Assembly (NCBI RefSeq): GCF_000153105.1
Contig: NZ_CH672377.1
Coordinates: 1,942,612 to 2,006,611, forward strand
DNA from: Blastopirellula marina DSM 3645
GTDB lineage: Bacteria > Planctomycetota > Planctomycetia > Pirellulales > Pirellulaceae
DNA length: 64,000 bases
Direction of reading: 5' to 3'
This document shows, piece by piece, positions 9,568 through 23,772 of this stretch. The first letter of the stretch is position 1, and the number at the start of each line of letters is the position of its first letter. The notes below the pieces were generated by a model. That model saw only the letters and a program-made list of their open reading frames with translations. It ran no database searches and was not told the DNA's origin. Position numbers and translations under genes: made by a program.

Positions 9568-11085
9568 ATGAAGCATGCCCCCCCCGTTTTCGCCCTTATG
9601 GCCGTTCTGTTGTTTTCCGGCGTCGCCGCGGCCGCCGATCAGCCGAACATTTTGTTCATTATGTCGGACGACCACGCCTATAACGCGCTGAGTTGCTACG
9701 GCAGCAAAATCAACCAAACGCCGAATCTCGATCGCATCGCCAAAGAAGGAATGCGTTTCGACAATTGCATGGTCACCAATTCAATCTGCGGTCCCTGCCG
9801 CGCCGTGATCCTGACCGGCAAGTTCAGCCACAAGAATGGGTTTGTCGACAATCACAGCCGCTTTAACGGCAAGCAGTTGACCTATCCCAAGTTGCTGCAA
9901 AAGGCCGGCTATCAAACCGCCGTCGTCGGCAAATGGCACCTGGTCAGCGATCCGACCGGTTTTGATTACTGGGAAGTGCTGCAAGGCCAAGGACCGTACT
10001 ACAACCCGACGATGCTCTCGAATACCGGAAAGCACAAGCACACCGGCTATACGACCGACATCATTACCGATCTGGCGCTCAACTGGCTAAAAGAAAGTCG
10101 CGACCCCAACAAGCCGTTCCTGCTGGTCTATCAGCACAAGGCTCCGCATCGCAACTGGCAGCCGGGGCCGAAGTACCTGAACATGTATGACGGCGAAACG
10201 ATACCGGAGCCCGACACGCTGTTTGACGACTACGAAAATCGGGCCACGCCGGCGTCCGAGCAAGAGATGACGATCGCCAATCACATGAACGCGAACGATC
10301 TGAAGCTGACCCAACCCGGCGGTTTGACGAAAGAGCAACTAGCCGCTTGGAACGCCGCTTACGAGCCGAAGAACAAAGCGTTCCAAGAGGCCGACCTGAA
10401 GGGAGACGATCTTGTTCGCTGGAAGTATCAGCGCTACATCAAAGACTATCTCCGCTGCGTCGCTGCGGTCGATGATAACGTCGGTCGCGTCCTTGATTAT
10501 CTGGATGAGAACGGATTGGCCGAAAACACGATTGTCGTTTACACGTCGGATCAAAGCTTTTATCTCGGCGAACACGGCTGGTACGACAAGCGTTGGATGT
10601 ATGAAGAATCGTTCCGCACGCCGCTGATGGTTCGTTGGCCCGAGAAGATCAAAGCCGGCACGACTAACGACGCGTTGGTGATGAATCTGGACTTCGCCGA
10701 GACGTTTCTGAACGCCGCCGGCGTCGAGATCCCGGCCGAAATGCAAGGGCGCAGCTTTTTGCCGATGCTCGAAGGGAAAACGATTCCCGATTGGCGAAAG
10801 AGCGTTTACTACCACTACTACGAATATCCGCAGCCGCATCGCGTAGCGCCCCACTACGGCGTCCGCACCGATCGCTACAAGCTGATCCACTTCTACAAGA
10901 CCGACGAGTGGGAACTGTTCGATCTAGAGAAAGATCCGAAAGAGCTGAAGAGCGTCTATGACGACTCCAAGTATGCGGAAGTTCAGAACGTCATGAAGTC
11001 GGAACTGAAAAAGTTGCGTAAACAGTACGAAGACGACGGCACGGTCGTCCAGTTTGACAAAGATGGAAACGTGAAGTCCTCGTAA
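9568..11085 (+). CDS. Secreted sulfatase with C-G-P-C-R signature
   Basis: Type I sulfatase of 505 residues with a signal peptide ending V-A-A-A. The ATG at 9568 is used; the GTG directly before it is in frame but redundant. The metal-binding M-S-D-D-H is near residue 34. The catalytic signature is C74-G-P-C77-R78 followed by T-G-K-F-S-H-K-N-G, the pattern of N-acetylglucosamine-6-sulfatase-like (S1_11-type) enzymes by eye. Most sulfatases have Ser, Thr or Ala at the fourth signature position, so Cys77 is notable. [13 protein letters not shown] and the C-terminal K-L-I-H-F motif complete the fold. It is presumably periplasmic and acts on a sulfated glycan. A strong terminator follows. Confidence 0.92.
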   Translation: MKHAPPVFALMAVLLFSGVAAAADQPNILFIMSDDHAYNALSCYGSKINQTPNLDRIAKEGMRFDNCMVTNSICGPCRAVILTGKFSHKNGFVDNHSRFNGKQLTYPKLLQKAGYQTAVVGKWHLVSDPTGFDYWEVLQGQGPYYNPTMLSNTGKHKHTGYTTDIITDLALNWLKESRDPNKPFLLVYQHKAPHRNWQPGPKYLNMYDGETIPEPDTLFDDYENRATPASEQEMTIANHMNANDLKLTQPGGLTKEQLAAWNAAYEPKNKAFQEADLKGDDLVRWKYQRYIKDYLRCVAAVDDNVGRVLDYLDENGLAENTIVVYTSDQSFYLGEHGWYDKRWMYEESFRTPLMVRWPEKIKAGTTNDALVMNLDFAETFLNAAGVEIPAEMQGRSFLPMLEGKTIPDWRKSVYYHYYEYPQPHRVAPHYGVRTDRYKLIHFYKTDEWELFDLEKDPKELKSVYDDSKYAEVQNVMKSELKKLRKQYEDDGTVVQFDKDGNVKSS

Positions 11086-11106
11086 CTTCCGCTCCCTAAA
11101 AATCAT

Positions 11107-11140
11107 GCAGGGCGCCCGATCAAGGCGCCCTGCGTTGTTT
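11107..11140 (+). terminator. Terminator after the second sulfatase
   Basis: A 10-bp perfect stem (GCAGGGCGCC with GGCGCCCTGC) with a 7-nt loop is followed by GTTGTTT, 21 bp after the sulfatase stop. Confidence 0.8.
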
Positions 11141-11225
11141 CTCGCAGAGCACGTCGTTGGGCGTGGAACCAGATCGCGCGCGATCCCCAGTTAAAGTTTT
11201 CCCGTTTCACGTTTTGGCCAACACG

Positions 11226-12608
11226 ATGACGACTGATCTTCGAACGCCCTCTTGCTCTCGCCGCAACTTTCTCTCGCTGGCCGTTGCATCGGCGACCCTC
11301 GCCGGCGCCAGACCGCTGTTCGCCGCGACGGAATCAACCGATCGCGATCCGTTGCTGATGTCCCAAAATCGGGTCATTTCTCACGCTCGAGAAATCGGCC
11401 TCGAAGTTCTCCAGCCAACGCCGGCGGAGCTCGCAGCGGGCTTATCGTTGCACCGGCAATCGCTAGTGTTTGATATCTATGGCTTTGCGCCACGAGCCGC
11501 TCTCGATGCGCCGCGCGTGACCGCCGCGATCGAAGCCGGAGCTTCGGACGTGGAGCTGCAAGACTTGGAGGAAGATCTCGGCATGACCCAGGCTACGGTG
11601 GAGCCTGCGGAGCGCGAGGAGTTTGACGAAGCCATGCGATGCGGCGGCGTGACCGCCATCTTTCAGAACGCCGGCGAAGAAGGGCAAGATCCGCTGCGAC
11701 TGATGAAGCGATTGGCGCGATTTACTTATCTGACCGACCGGCTGCGCGGCCTCCTCATGCGCGCCACCGTCCCTGCCGACATCGAAGCGGCCCATCAAGC
11801 GGGCAAGCATTGTCTGTATCTGACGGGCAATGGAGTCCCGCTCCCCGCCACCTGGATCAACGTCGAAGAAGAGCTGGGCTACATTCGGCTGTTCTATCAG
11901 TTGGGCATTCGCATGATGCACGTCACCTATAACCGGCGCAACTTGCTCGGCGACGGCTGTGCGGAAACGGCCAACGGGGGTCTCAGTGATTTGGGGCGCG
12001 CCGCGATCGCCGAGATGAATCGTGTCGGCGTCATCGTCGATGTGGCGCACAGCGGCCGGCAGACGAGTCTCGAAGCGGCTCAAACGTCGCAGAAACCGAT
12101 GGTGGCCAGCCATACTGTTTGCGCCGGCCTGCGAGACCATATCCGCGCCAAGCCGGACAACGTGGTTCGCGCAATTTGCGACACCGGCGGCTTGATCGGT
12201 ATTTGTTGGATTCCTAATTTTCTCGGCGGCAGCGGCGATCTGTCGGCTCTCCTCGACCATATCGACTATGCCGTCAAGCGTTTCGGCGTCGATCATGTGG
12301 CGATCGGCACGGACGTCGCGCATACGTCGCAGCATGCGGCGGCCGCGAGACAAGCAATTCCGAAACGTCCACGCCGCCGCAGACGCTACGAAGCTCTCTG
12401 GCCAGACGGCGCTCTCGGCGGTCACTGGCCGCGCGCGGCAAGTTTGGCTTGGACCAACTGGCCGCTGGTCACCGTCGGCCTGGTCCAGCGCGGTTACTCC
12501 GAAGACGACATCCGTAAGATCCTCGGCCAAAACATGCTGCGAGTTTGCCGCGCGCAAGCCAACGCCGAACTTCCAACCGTTGCAGAACTCACTTCCCCAT
12601 CCCGCTGA
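11226..12608 (+). CDS. Tat-exported membrane dipeptidase (M19) homologue, probably altered active site
   Basis: Protein of 460 residues with a twin-arginine signal (C-S-R-R-N-F-L-S-L followed by a hydrophobic stretch). The start at 11226 places the Tat motif near the N terminus. The body follows peptidase M19 (renal dipeptidase), zinc enzymes that cleave dipeptides. Late ligands are present: H275 in V-D-V-A-H-S-G, H296 in A-S-H-T and D363 in I-G-T-D-V-A-H. The early H-x-D pair expected in V-D-G-H-N-D is replaced, the aligned stretch reading F-D83-I-Y85-G-F87. The bridging Glu is replaced by Asn202 in L-T-G-N-G. If this alignment is right, the binuclear zinc site cannot form normally. It may be a non-peptidase, a single-metal enzyme or a binding protein. 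Confidence 0.8.
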   Translation: MTTDLRTPSCSRRNFLSLAVASATLAGARPLFAATESTDRDPLLMSQNRVISHAREIGLEVLQPTPAELAAGLSLHRQSLVFDIYGFAPRAALDAPRVTAAIEAGASDVELQDLEEDLGMTQATVEPAEREEFDEAMRCGGVTAIFQNAGEEGQDPLRLMKRLARFTYLTDRLRGLLMRATVPADIEAAHQAGKHCLYLTGNGVPLPATWINVEEELGYIRLFYQLGIRMMHVTYNRRNLLGDGCAETANGGLSDLGRAAIAEMNRVGVIVDVAHSGRQTSLEAAQTSQKPMVASHTVCAGLRDHIRAKPDNVVRAICDTGGLIGICWIPNFLGGSGDLSALLDHIDYAVKRFGVDHVAIGTDVAHTSQHAAAARQAIPKRPRRRRRYEALWPDGALGGHWPRAASLAWTNWPLVTVGLVQRGYSEDDIRKILGQNMLRVCRAQANAELPTVAELTSPSR

Positions 12609-12683
12609 CGTCCCTTCCCCCAAAAACGCCACGCGCCGCTGGTGACGCCCCCACTCTCCGCTTTCCTACCTCTCTCTCCGCGC

Positions 12684-12724
12684 AAAAAAATCCCTCGATC
12701 GCCATGGCGTGCGAACGAGGGATT
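12684..12724 (-). terminator. Terminator between convergent genes
   Basis: The arms AATCCCTCG (12689-12697) and CGAGGGATT (12716-12724) flank an 18-nt loop. On the minus strand the stem runs into seven T residues (A7 at 12684-12690), ending the MORN-repeat gene whose stop is at 12775. It may also stop transcripts from the dipeptidase side. Confidence 0.65.
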
Positions 12725-12774
12725 ATTAATTCAAAGGCTTGCGTAACACGTCGTGTCGCCGCTGGATCGGTGAC

Positions 12775-13980
12775 CTATCGCCGCGGCAATGGGTTCAAGA
12801 TCGGCAACGAAGCTTCCTGCGGATGAAGCAACGACGGTTCGTCCAAATCCTTCGCTTCCAGTTGAACTTCCGCTGGTTCGCCGTTGGCCAGTTCTTCTTG
12901 CTCTTCCATCGGTTCCCCCTCTTCGTCGGTGATGACGATCATCGGGGGTTCGTCGATGCTCGACAGACCTTCGTCGATATTGCTGGGATAGTCTTGCGAA
13001 CTAGCGACGCGGCCATCCGGGTTCCAGCTCATCCAGCGACCAATTTGCACGCCGTCTTTGAAGGCGCCGTCGGTCTTTTTCAGGCCGTTTTCGTGCCACC
13101 ACAACCAGCGACCATCTTCTTTGCCGGCGATATACGATCCTTGAATCGCTTTCTGACCATTGCCGAACCACCAAATGAACTTGCCAACCGGCACGTCGAA
13201 CTCGTATTCCCCTTCGACCTGAATCTGGCCGTTCGAGTAATAGGTGATCCACTTGCCGTGGCGTTCGTCTTTACCTTGCGGTTCAAAGTCGGCCAGTTGC
13301 GCGTCCCACCAGCTATCCTTGCTTTTGGCGACCAGCGGAGCGTGCAGGTAGACCCCTTCGCTCTTCTTACGCCCCCCCTTTTCTTGATCGACCTTGGCGG
13401 CCAGCTTACGACCTTTGATATAGATCGATCGACTGGGCGATTTGGCGCCGCGAGCGAACTCCAGCACTTCGCCGTCGAGCAAACCGTTCACATAGTTCGC
13501 TTCCTGCAGCTTCGAGCCGTCGACATTGTAGAAGTTCGCCGGTCCATGGCGCTCGCCATCGACAAAGCTGATCTCCATGATGATGCGCTGATTCGCGTCA
13601 TGGATTCCCCAAACGCCGTGCAGCTCGCCCTCTTTGAAGGAAGCGGTCGACACGAAGGGAGGCTTGAATTGGTTGAACGGCGCCGAACGAAACATGTTCG
13701 ACTCGCTGCCGCGAAACCATCGCGACCAGACGCCATCGCGGCGGTTGTGTTGGTATTGGCCTTCGGCCAGCATCGTGCCGCTTTCGTCCAGATGCTTCCA
13801 GTAGCCGTGATTGACGTAGTTTCCTTCGTCGTCCTGCGTCACTTCACGTTCGATCTTGATCGAGGCGTTCGGATAACGCTCTTGAATGAGTTCGACGTCG
13901 CCCGTCGCAGCTATCGCCGGCGAGCATAGCGCGACGCAGCCCAACAGGGCCCAAGCGGTCGCGTTCATGTGTCGTCGCAT
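12775..13980 (-). CDS. Secreted MORN_2/YwqK-like repeat protein
   Basis: Protein of 401 residues with an N-terminal signal peptide ending P-A-I-A-A. AAGGAG lies eight bases before the ATG at 13980, fixing the start. The body is a series of roughly 20-residue repeats of the type G-x-W-x-x-Y/W-x-x-N/D-G-x-x-x-x-x-G-x-Y, for example around G-K-W-I-T-Y-Y-S-N-G and G-R-W-L-W-W-H-E-N-G. These are MORN_2 repeats as in the YwqK family. Such repeats form beta-hairpin ladders and are annotated as antitoxin-like in YwqK, but no toxin partner lies next to this gene. The C-terminal 60 residues are acidic. It is probably a periplasmic or surface scaffold of unknown role. Confidence 0.8.
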   Translation of the reverse strand: MRRHMNATAWALLGCVALCSPAIAATGDVELIQERYPNASIKIEREVTQDDEGNYVNHGYWKHLDESGTMLAEGQYQHNRRDGVWSRWFRGSESNMFRSAPFNQFKPPFVSTASFKEGELHGVWGIHDANQRIIMEISFVDGERHGPANFYNVDGSKLQEANYVNGLLDGEVLEFARGAKSPSRSIYIKGRKLAAKVDQEKGGRKKSEGVYLHAPLVAKSKDSWWDAQLADFEPQGKDERHGKWITYYSNGQIQVEGEYEFDVPVGKFIWWFGNGQKAIQGSYIAGKEDGRWLWWHENGLKKTDGAFKDGVQIGRWMSWNPDGRVASSQDYPSNIDEGLSSIDEPPMIVITDEEGEPMEEQEELANGEPAEVQLEAKDLDEPSLLHPQEASLPILNPLPRR

Positions 13981-14359
13981 TTCGCACTCCTTTGCATTAG
14001 ATCGTTCCAGAAGGGTCTATCAATCGTCACTTCGCACTGTCGGCTCGCTGCGGGCCGACGTTTGCGGACGAGACGTTCCCCCCGGCGCCCGTCTCCTGAT
14101 TCCAGCCAACATCATTGACCGCCCCATCAAGATTCGTCCTGATTACTGTTTCGACGCGATCTGTAGGAATTTCCAGTTCCTTCGGTTCCTGCCGATTTAG
14201 CGGCAAATGCGCAAGCCTCCCGCTGACCGCTAACTCCTTGCTCAAATTACCCAGTGCCCCAGTCGGAAAGGGGGTCGCGAAATCAGCGCATGCGTCGACC
14301 CTGGCAAGTTGTTACGATAGGGCTGTTGGTCCCGCCTGTTTTCCTCCTGTGATTCGCCC
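13981..14359. other. Intergenic region between divergent genes
   Basis: 379 bp between the divergent MORN_2 protein and YVTN/cytochrome genes. Short open frames on both strands look like chance. It should carry both promoters, but I cannot point to a convincing -35/-10 pair. Confidence 0.4.
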
Positions 14360-16135
14360 ATGGTTCGTTTATCGGGTTTCTGCACGTTGCTGGTTTTGCT
14401 GGCGAGCACTCATGCTAGCGCTCAAGCGATCGACGCCTACCGTTCACCGGTCGATGTCGCGATCGGTCCTCAGGCCAAGTGGTTGCTTACCGCCAATCAG
14501 ACCTCGGGTACGCTTTCGCTAGTCGACCTGTCGACAGGCCGCGTTCTGGACGAGATCTCGGTCGGCGCTCGTCCCAGCTATGTCGTTCTGTGCGCGGATG
14601 GCCATACGGCGCTGGTCAGCGCGGCCGATGAAGGACTGCTGGTCAAAGTGCAGATCGACGCCGGTAAGCTCAAGAAAATCGCCGATATTGACGTCGGTTT
14701 CGACCCCCACGGCATCGCCGTGCGAAAAGATGGAACCCGCGCCTTTGTGGCGCTTCCCAGTGGACATGCGGTCGGCGTGGTCGATCTGGTGCAAAATCGC
14801 CTGATCGAGCATTCGTTTCCCGGGCCGCTGCCGCGTTATCTGACGCTCAGCCCTGATGATTCGCGTCTGGCGGTCGGTCTCTCCGGCGACGGAACCATCG
14901 CCGTGATGGAAACGGTCGGCAACTCAGTTCTGTATGCAACTCGCATCAAGGGCTTGAACATCGGCCACATGAAAACGTCGGCCGACGGCAAGCAAGTCTA
15001 CTTCCCGTGGCTCCACTACGGTGAAAACATCCCGTCCCCCTCTAATATTCGCCGCGGTTGGGTGCTGGGAAATCGACTCGGTCGCGTCGACCTGACCGAA
15101 GATGCGCTGGACGAGGTTCTCTCGCTTGATACCGAAGGGAACGCCGTCGCTGACGCATTTGGACTCGACCTGTCCCCTGATGAGTCGCATGTGGTGATCT
15201 CGGCGAGCGGCACCCACGAGTTGTTGGTGCTGCGTCTGACCGATTTGAAGATGTACACGGTCGGCTCGACCGAACATATCGATCAAGAGCTGCTTGATGA
15301 TTCCGCTCGCTTCGCACGGATCCCGGTTGGCGGACGTCCGATGGGACTGGAGATTACGCCGGATGGCGAAAGCGTTTACGTCGCGAACTATCTGTTAGAC
15401 GCCGTCCAAGAGATCGATCTGGCGACGCGCACCATCCAGCGGACGATTCCGCTCGGCTCCCAGGTCGAAACGACCTTGGCCCGTCAGGGAGAAGCGCTCT
15501 TTTATGATGGAGACAAAAGCTTCGATCGTTGGTACAGCTGTCACAGCTGTCATTATGATGGGGGCAGCAATGCCGAGATTTTCGATACCCGCAACGACCG
15601 CACGATCGGCACCTATAAGACGGCGCCGGTCTTATGGAACGTCAGTCAGACGCAGCCCTGGACCTGGCATGGTTGGCAGCAAGATCTGCGCAGCGCGATG
15701 CAGACGTCATTTACCGAGACGATGCAAGGAAAGCGGTTGGAAGAACAGGAGGTCGACGCATTGATCGCCTATTTCGATCAATTGAAACCTCCCGCGAATC
15801 CGTACTCGCGCGAATCATCCGCGGCGGCCGCCGTCGCTCGCGGCAAAGCGATCTTCTTCAGCGACAAGTCGGCCTGCAGCAGTTGCCACGCCGGCGAGAA
15901 CATGACCGACGGCCAAATGCATGACGTCGGCACCGGCCACCGGCGAGATCGCTATGACGGCTACAACACGCCGTCGCTATTGGGGGTCTACTCGAAGGTT
16001 CGGCTGTTGCATCACGGCCGAGCTCGCAACCTGAAAGAAGTGCTGACCGAGCACCACGCTCCTGAAAATGTCGCCGGTGAACCGCTGACGGACCAGGAGA
16101 CGCGGGATTTGGTGGAGTATTTGAAGACGTTGTAG
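14360..16135 (+). CDS. Secreted YVTN beta-propeller / di-haem cytochrome c protein
   Basis: Protein of 591 residues with a signal peptide ending A-S-A-Q. Residues ~25-375 contain repeated propeller blades of the YVTN type, such as L-L-T-A-N-Q-T-S-G-T-L-S and V-Y-V-A-N-Y-L-L-D-A. The C-terminal third has two haem sites, C-H-S-C-H near residue 394 and C-S-S-C-H near 505, with MauG/di-haem-peroxidase-like surroundings (W-H-G-W, P-S-L-L-G-V). Such proteins are periplasmic, and the propeller may bind a partner or substrate while the haems carry electrons. No neighbour explains its substrate. It is monocistronic. Confidence 0.82.
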   Translation: MVRLSGFCTLLVLLASTHASAQAIDAYRSPVDVAIGPQAKWLLTANQTSGTLSLVDLSTGRVLDEISVGARPSYVVLCADGHTALVSAADEGLLVKVQIDAGKLKKIADIDVGFDPHGIAVRKDGTRAFVALPSGHAVGVVDLVQNRLIEHSFPGPLPRYLTLSPDDSRLAVGLSGDGTIAVMETVGNSVLYATRIKGLNIGHMKTSADGKQVYFPWLHYGENIPSPSNIRRGWVLGNRLGRVDLTEDALDEVLSLDTEGNAVADAFGLDLSPDESHVVISASGTHELLVLRLTDLKMYTVGSTEHIDQELLDDSARFARIPVGGRPMGLEITPDGESVYVANYLLDAVQEIDLATRTIQRTIPLGSQVETTLARQGEALFYDGDKSFDRWYSCHSCHYDGGSNAEIFDTRNDRTIGTYKTAPVLWNVSQTQPWTWHGWQQDLRSAMQTSFTETMQGKRLEEQEVDALIAYFDQLKPPANPYSRESSAAAAVARGKAIFFSDKSACSSCHAGENMTDGQMHDVGTGHRRDRYDGYNTPSLLGVYSKVRLLHHGRARNLKEVLTEHHAPENVAGEPLTDQETRDLVEYLKTL

Positions 16136-16613
16136 ACAGACTCGGCGACGCGTTGGGCGTTGGTCATTGATCCACAATTCGTCGGCCGCCTCTTCGATCC
16201 CTTCTTCGAGATCTTCGGGATCGACTCAAACAGACGTTACGCGATTGCGCCTCGGCAGCTCACAATTCCAGATGACGTGCGCTGCGATCAAGCAAAAATC
16301 TTTGTCCTGCTCGACCACGCTTTTGCGATTAGCTAATTGAAGCGACTCTCAACAGCGCTTTTGCGAAGCGATCGAATTGGTTCAGCAGACGATCGCAGGG
16401 AAATACAACCTTAATCTCTGTGTCCCACGAATGCGTTCCTTTGCATTCCGCTGTTGTAATTACCCTACTACCCTACCTATTCGTGCGCAAGGGAATCTAC
16501 TCGCCCCCAATTAATTGACTCCCCAAAAGAGGAGGTTTAGATTAACGGCTTAGATGTCAGCGCCAGTTTTCCCTTCGGCATATATCTGTCTACCCAAAGC
16601 AAGGAGGATGACG
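16136..16613. other. Intergenic region upstream of the His-Asp-rich protein gene
   Basis: 478 bp, noticeably more AT-rich than the flanking genes, with no credible gene. A purine-rich GAGGAGG near 16531 is too far from any in-frame ATG to serve as a ribosome site for the next gene. It may hold that gene's promoter and leader. Confidence 0.4.
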
Positions 16614-18320
16614 ATGCGATTCCGAAAGCTCATCGCAGTTAGTGCTTTTTTTACGGTGGTGATCTTCTTGACGCCCCCTCTTTTCGCGCAAAAACTCTTC
16701 GGCGGAGGCGGAGGCGGAGGCGGAGGTGGCAATGCATGGGGCAACAATGGAGGTAAAAACAATTCGGGGCTCGAAAAAGCCATCGTCGGCGGAATTTTTG
16801 GGGCGATCGAACAAGGAATTCGAGCGAGCAGCCACAACGATCACCACGATCACCACGATCACCACGATCACCATGACCATCACGACCACTACAATCACCA
16901 CGATCGGCACGGCCATTACAACACGCGGCCCTATTATCCCCAGTGGTCGAACAACAATTATCAGCAGTACTACTCCCCCCCGAACCCTGCGCCAGTGAAG
17001 GCCGCTCCGGCGCCTCCCAAAATCGTAACGCCGGCAAAAAATAAAGCGCCGGTGAAGATCGTGGCGGCCAAAAAGAACACCGTGCTCAACCCAAACGTTA
17101 TCCGCGGTCTTAGTCTCGCCGACATCGATCGCGCCAATGAGAAGCTGCGAGATCAGCAAGACGAAAAGCTCGACGATATCGAGGACGATCTCGAGGAAGC
17201 GCTTCCTCCCAGCGACACGGATTTGATCACGCAAATGGACGCCGCCGGCATCCAAGATCCCACCATCCAGAAGCAGATTTTGGACGCGAAAAACAAGGGC
17301 GACTCGGCCCAGACGCAAATTCTCTTCAATACCAATGCTGATCCGGCTCATAAAGGGGAAGCCGCGGACCTGGCGAAGAAAATTGACCTGCAGAACGATC
17401 TCATCGATTTGCGAGAGGAAAATCGGGACGGTAAATTGAGCCAACGCGACATTGATCGGTTCAAAGACAAATCGAAAGGGCTGCTTCCTCCTGGCCCCAA
17501 ACGGGACGATCTCCTCGCTGACTTCGATGACATGAGCAAAACGGCGGAAGTCCAGGACTTGCTCGATAATGCGGTTCCTAACCCCGGTATGAGCGGACTC
17601 GGCGGCGGCTCAGTGACGGTGATTTACAATCCCAACCTTCCGGAAGGTTCGGTCATTAACCTGGGCAACGGCTCGATGATGGTCGGCACAGGCGGCGCGG
17701 GAGATCTGTATATCAGCTCCTCTTCGTTGGCTGCGGCAATGGGTTTGCCGGTCGCTGTCTCGCAACCGGTTCCCGAATCAGATGGGAAGATTCCGACGAG
17801 CGGAGTCGTGCTGCGAAACGGCTCAGACAACGGCGCCGAGATCGCCTATGTCATCAACGACAAATACGACTACTTGATGAAATCGGGGCATCTCCAAACG
17901 CTGGGCGAAGGAAAATGGGTCGTTCGCTATGATCGCGGAGGATCCTTTGGGGAAGCGAAATATACGCTGACCACCGGCACGTATGAGTTCACCCCTACCG
18001 ACTCAGGCTGGGCTCTCTTCGCCAAAAAGTTTGATATCAAAATCGACAACTCGGGCAATCCGAATGAATTTCAGTACGTGGTCAACAATGTCTCTGCGGT
18101 GGTGGGGCCTTACAGCGTGAAGACTCATCACAGCGCTTACCCGCTCGAAGTGCGCTTTGATCGCGGCGACGGCAAAGGAGAGGAACGCAAAGTTCTGAAT
18201 GGGGGCACGTTCCTGGTCGCCGTCAGTCCCGGTGATAACCTATGGGACCTCTATTCGAACGACGGAATTCCAGTACTTGCCGGAGACCGCAGCGGCGGCA
18301 TCAACTTGTTCGGCAACTAA
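16614..18320 (+). CDS. Secreted Gly-rich, His-Asp-rich protein of unknown function
   Basis: Protein of 568 residues that I do not recognise as a whole. The ATG at 16614 is chosen because AAGGAGG ends six bases before it; the ATG at 16608 directly abuts that site. A signal peptide ends P-L-F-A-Q and is followed by a run of about ten Gly residues. Residues ~73-102 are almost entirely His and Asp (H-D-H repeats with Tyr and Asn), a likely divalent-metal-binding segment. A Pro/Ala/Lys linker, a charged helical region (~160-320) rich in D-L-I-x-L-R-E-E-N type stretches and a beta-rich C-terminal half follow. The C-terminal half contains two similar modules around Y-D-R-G-G-S-F-G-E-A-K and F-D-R-G-D-G-K-G-E-E-R-K. 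It is probably exported and structural or metal-binding. Confidence 0.75.
   Translation: MRFRKLIAVSAFFTVVIFLTPPLFAQKLFGGGGGGGGGGNAWGNNGGKNNSGLEKAIVGGIFGAIEQGIRASSHNDHHDHHDHHDHHDHHDHYNHHDRHGHYNTRPYYPQWSNNNYQQYYSPPNPAPVKAAPAPPKIVTPAKNKAPVKIVAAKKNTVLNPNVIRGLSLADIDRANEKLRDQQDEKLDDIEDDLEEALPPSDTDLITQMDAAGIQDPTIQKQILDAKNKGDSAQTQILFNTNADPAHKGEAADLAKKIDLQNDLIDLREENRDGKLSQRDIDRFKDKSKGLLPPGPKRDDLLADFDDMSKTAEVQDLLDNAVPNPGMSGLGGGSVTVIYNPNLPEGSVINLGNGSMMVGTGGAGDLYISSSSLAAAMGLPVAVSQPVPESDGKIPTSGVVLRNGSDNGAEIAYVINDKYDYLMKSGHLQTLGEGKWVVRYDRGGSFGEAKYTLTTGTYEFTPTDSGWALFAKKFDIKIDNSGNPNEFQYVVNNVSAVVGPYSVKTHHSAYPLEVRFDRGDGKGEERKVLNGGTFLVAVSPGDNLWDLYSNDGIPVLAGDRSGGINLFGN
16701..16730 (+). repeat. GGCGGA hexamer tandem repeat
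   Basis: Four exact GGCGGA units followed by a GGTGGC variant encode the poly-Gly segment of the secreted protein. It is a potential slippage site, since each unit adds two Gly without shifting frame. Confidence 0.8.
16839..16874 (+). repeat. 9-bp tandem repeat encoding Asp-His-His
   Basis: Four copies of GATCACCAC, the last ending in T, encode D-H-H repeats. Nearby degenerate copies extend the His-rich segment. The unit is a codon multiple, so copy-number change would keep the frame. Confidence 0.85.
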
Positions 18321-18358
18321 ACGCGGCCTCGGCGAAACGTTCCCACCAATGGGCGCGC

Positions 18359-18390
18359 AGGGACGTCGCAATGCGACGTCCCTTTTCTTT
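18359..18390 (+). terminator. Strong terminator after the His-Asp-rich protein gene
   Basis: An 11-bp stem (AGGGACGTCGC at 18359-18369 with GCGACGTCCCT at 18373-18383) with a 3-nt loop runs into TTTTCTTT, about 40 bp after the stop at 18320. Confidence 0.88.
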
Positions 18391-18607
18391 GCGCGCTAGG
18401 GGAATTGTTCCTGCAAAATCGGCCGAAGATGTCAAAAAAATCCTCCCTGCAGTGCTGTTTCTGGTTATCCGTTTCGGTTTAGGCTAGACTTAGCTTTGCA
18501 TCCTGCCGCGGCGATCCCTCCTGACTTGCCGCGATTTTGGCGCCGCTCACCCCTGGCGCCCGAAGCTTTCCCGTCGAAATTCCATCCAACTCTATGAGAA
18601 AGACCCC

Positions 18608-23626
<5,019 letters not shown>

Positions 23627-23661
23627 CGTTCTGGCGCATCGTTCAACTTCGTCCCTACGCG

Positions 23662-23695
23662 AAAGGTGTTGCTCTACGAGAGCAACACCTTTTTT
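23662..23695 (+). terminator. Terminator after the 1672-residue fusion gene
   Basis: A perfect 14-bp stem (AAAGGTGTTGCTCT with AGAGCAACACCTTT) has a 3-nt loop and ends in a T run (23690-23695). It lies 36 bp past the stop codon and is the clearest terminator in the window. Confidence 0.93.
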
Positions 23696-23772
23696 CATGG
23701 CTAGCCGCTCCATCAAGACGCGCAGGAGACAAGCCGGCAGACGCGATTCATCGCTGGTTCCGATAAGCCTAA

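Noticed and set aside
11463..12632. Minus-strand frame of 389 codons
   Set aside because: It lies opposite the M19 homologue, whose family motifs confirm the plus strand.
12739..13929. Long plus-strand frame of 396 codons
   Set aside because: It is the antisense of the MORN_2 gene, which has a ribosome site, a signal peptide and real repeats; the frame is a by-product of codon bias.
12775..13980. YwqK-type antitoxin of a toxin-antitoxin pair
   Set aside because: The repeats match the YwqK name, but the protein is exported and no small toxin gene is adjacent.
16839..16874. Short tandem repeats considered as a CRISPR array
   Set aside because: The units are 9 bp, have no spacers and encode an in-frame Asp-His-His repeat.
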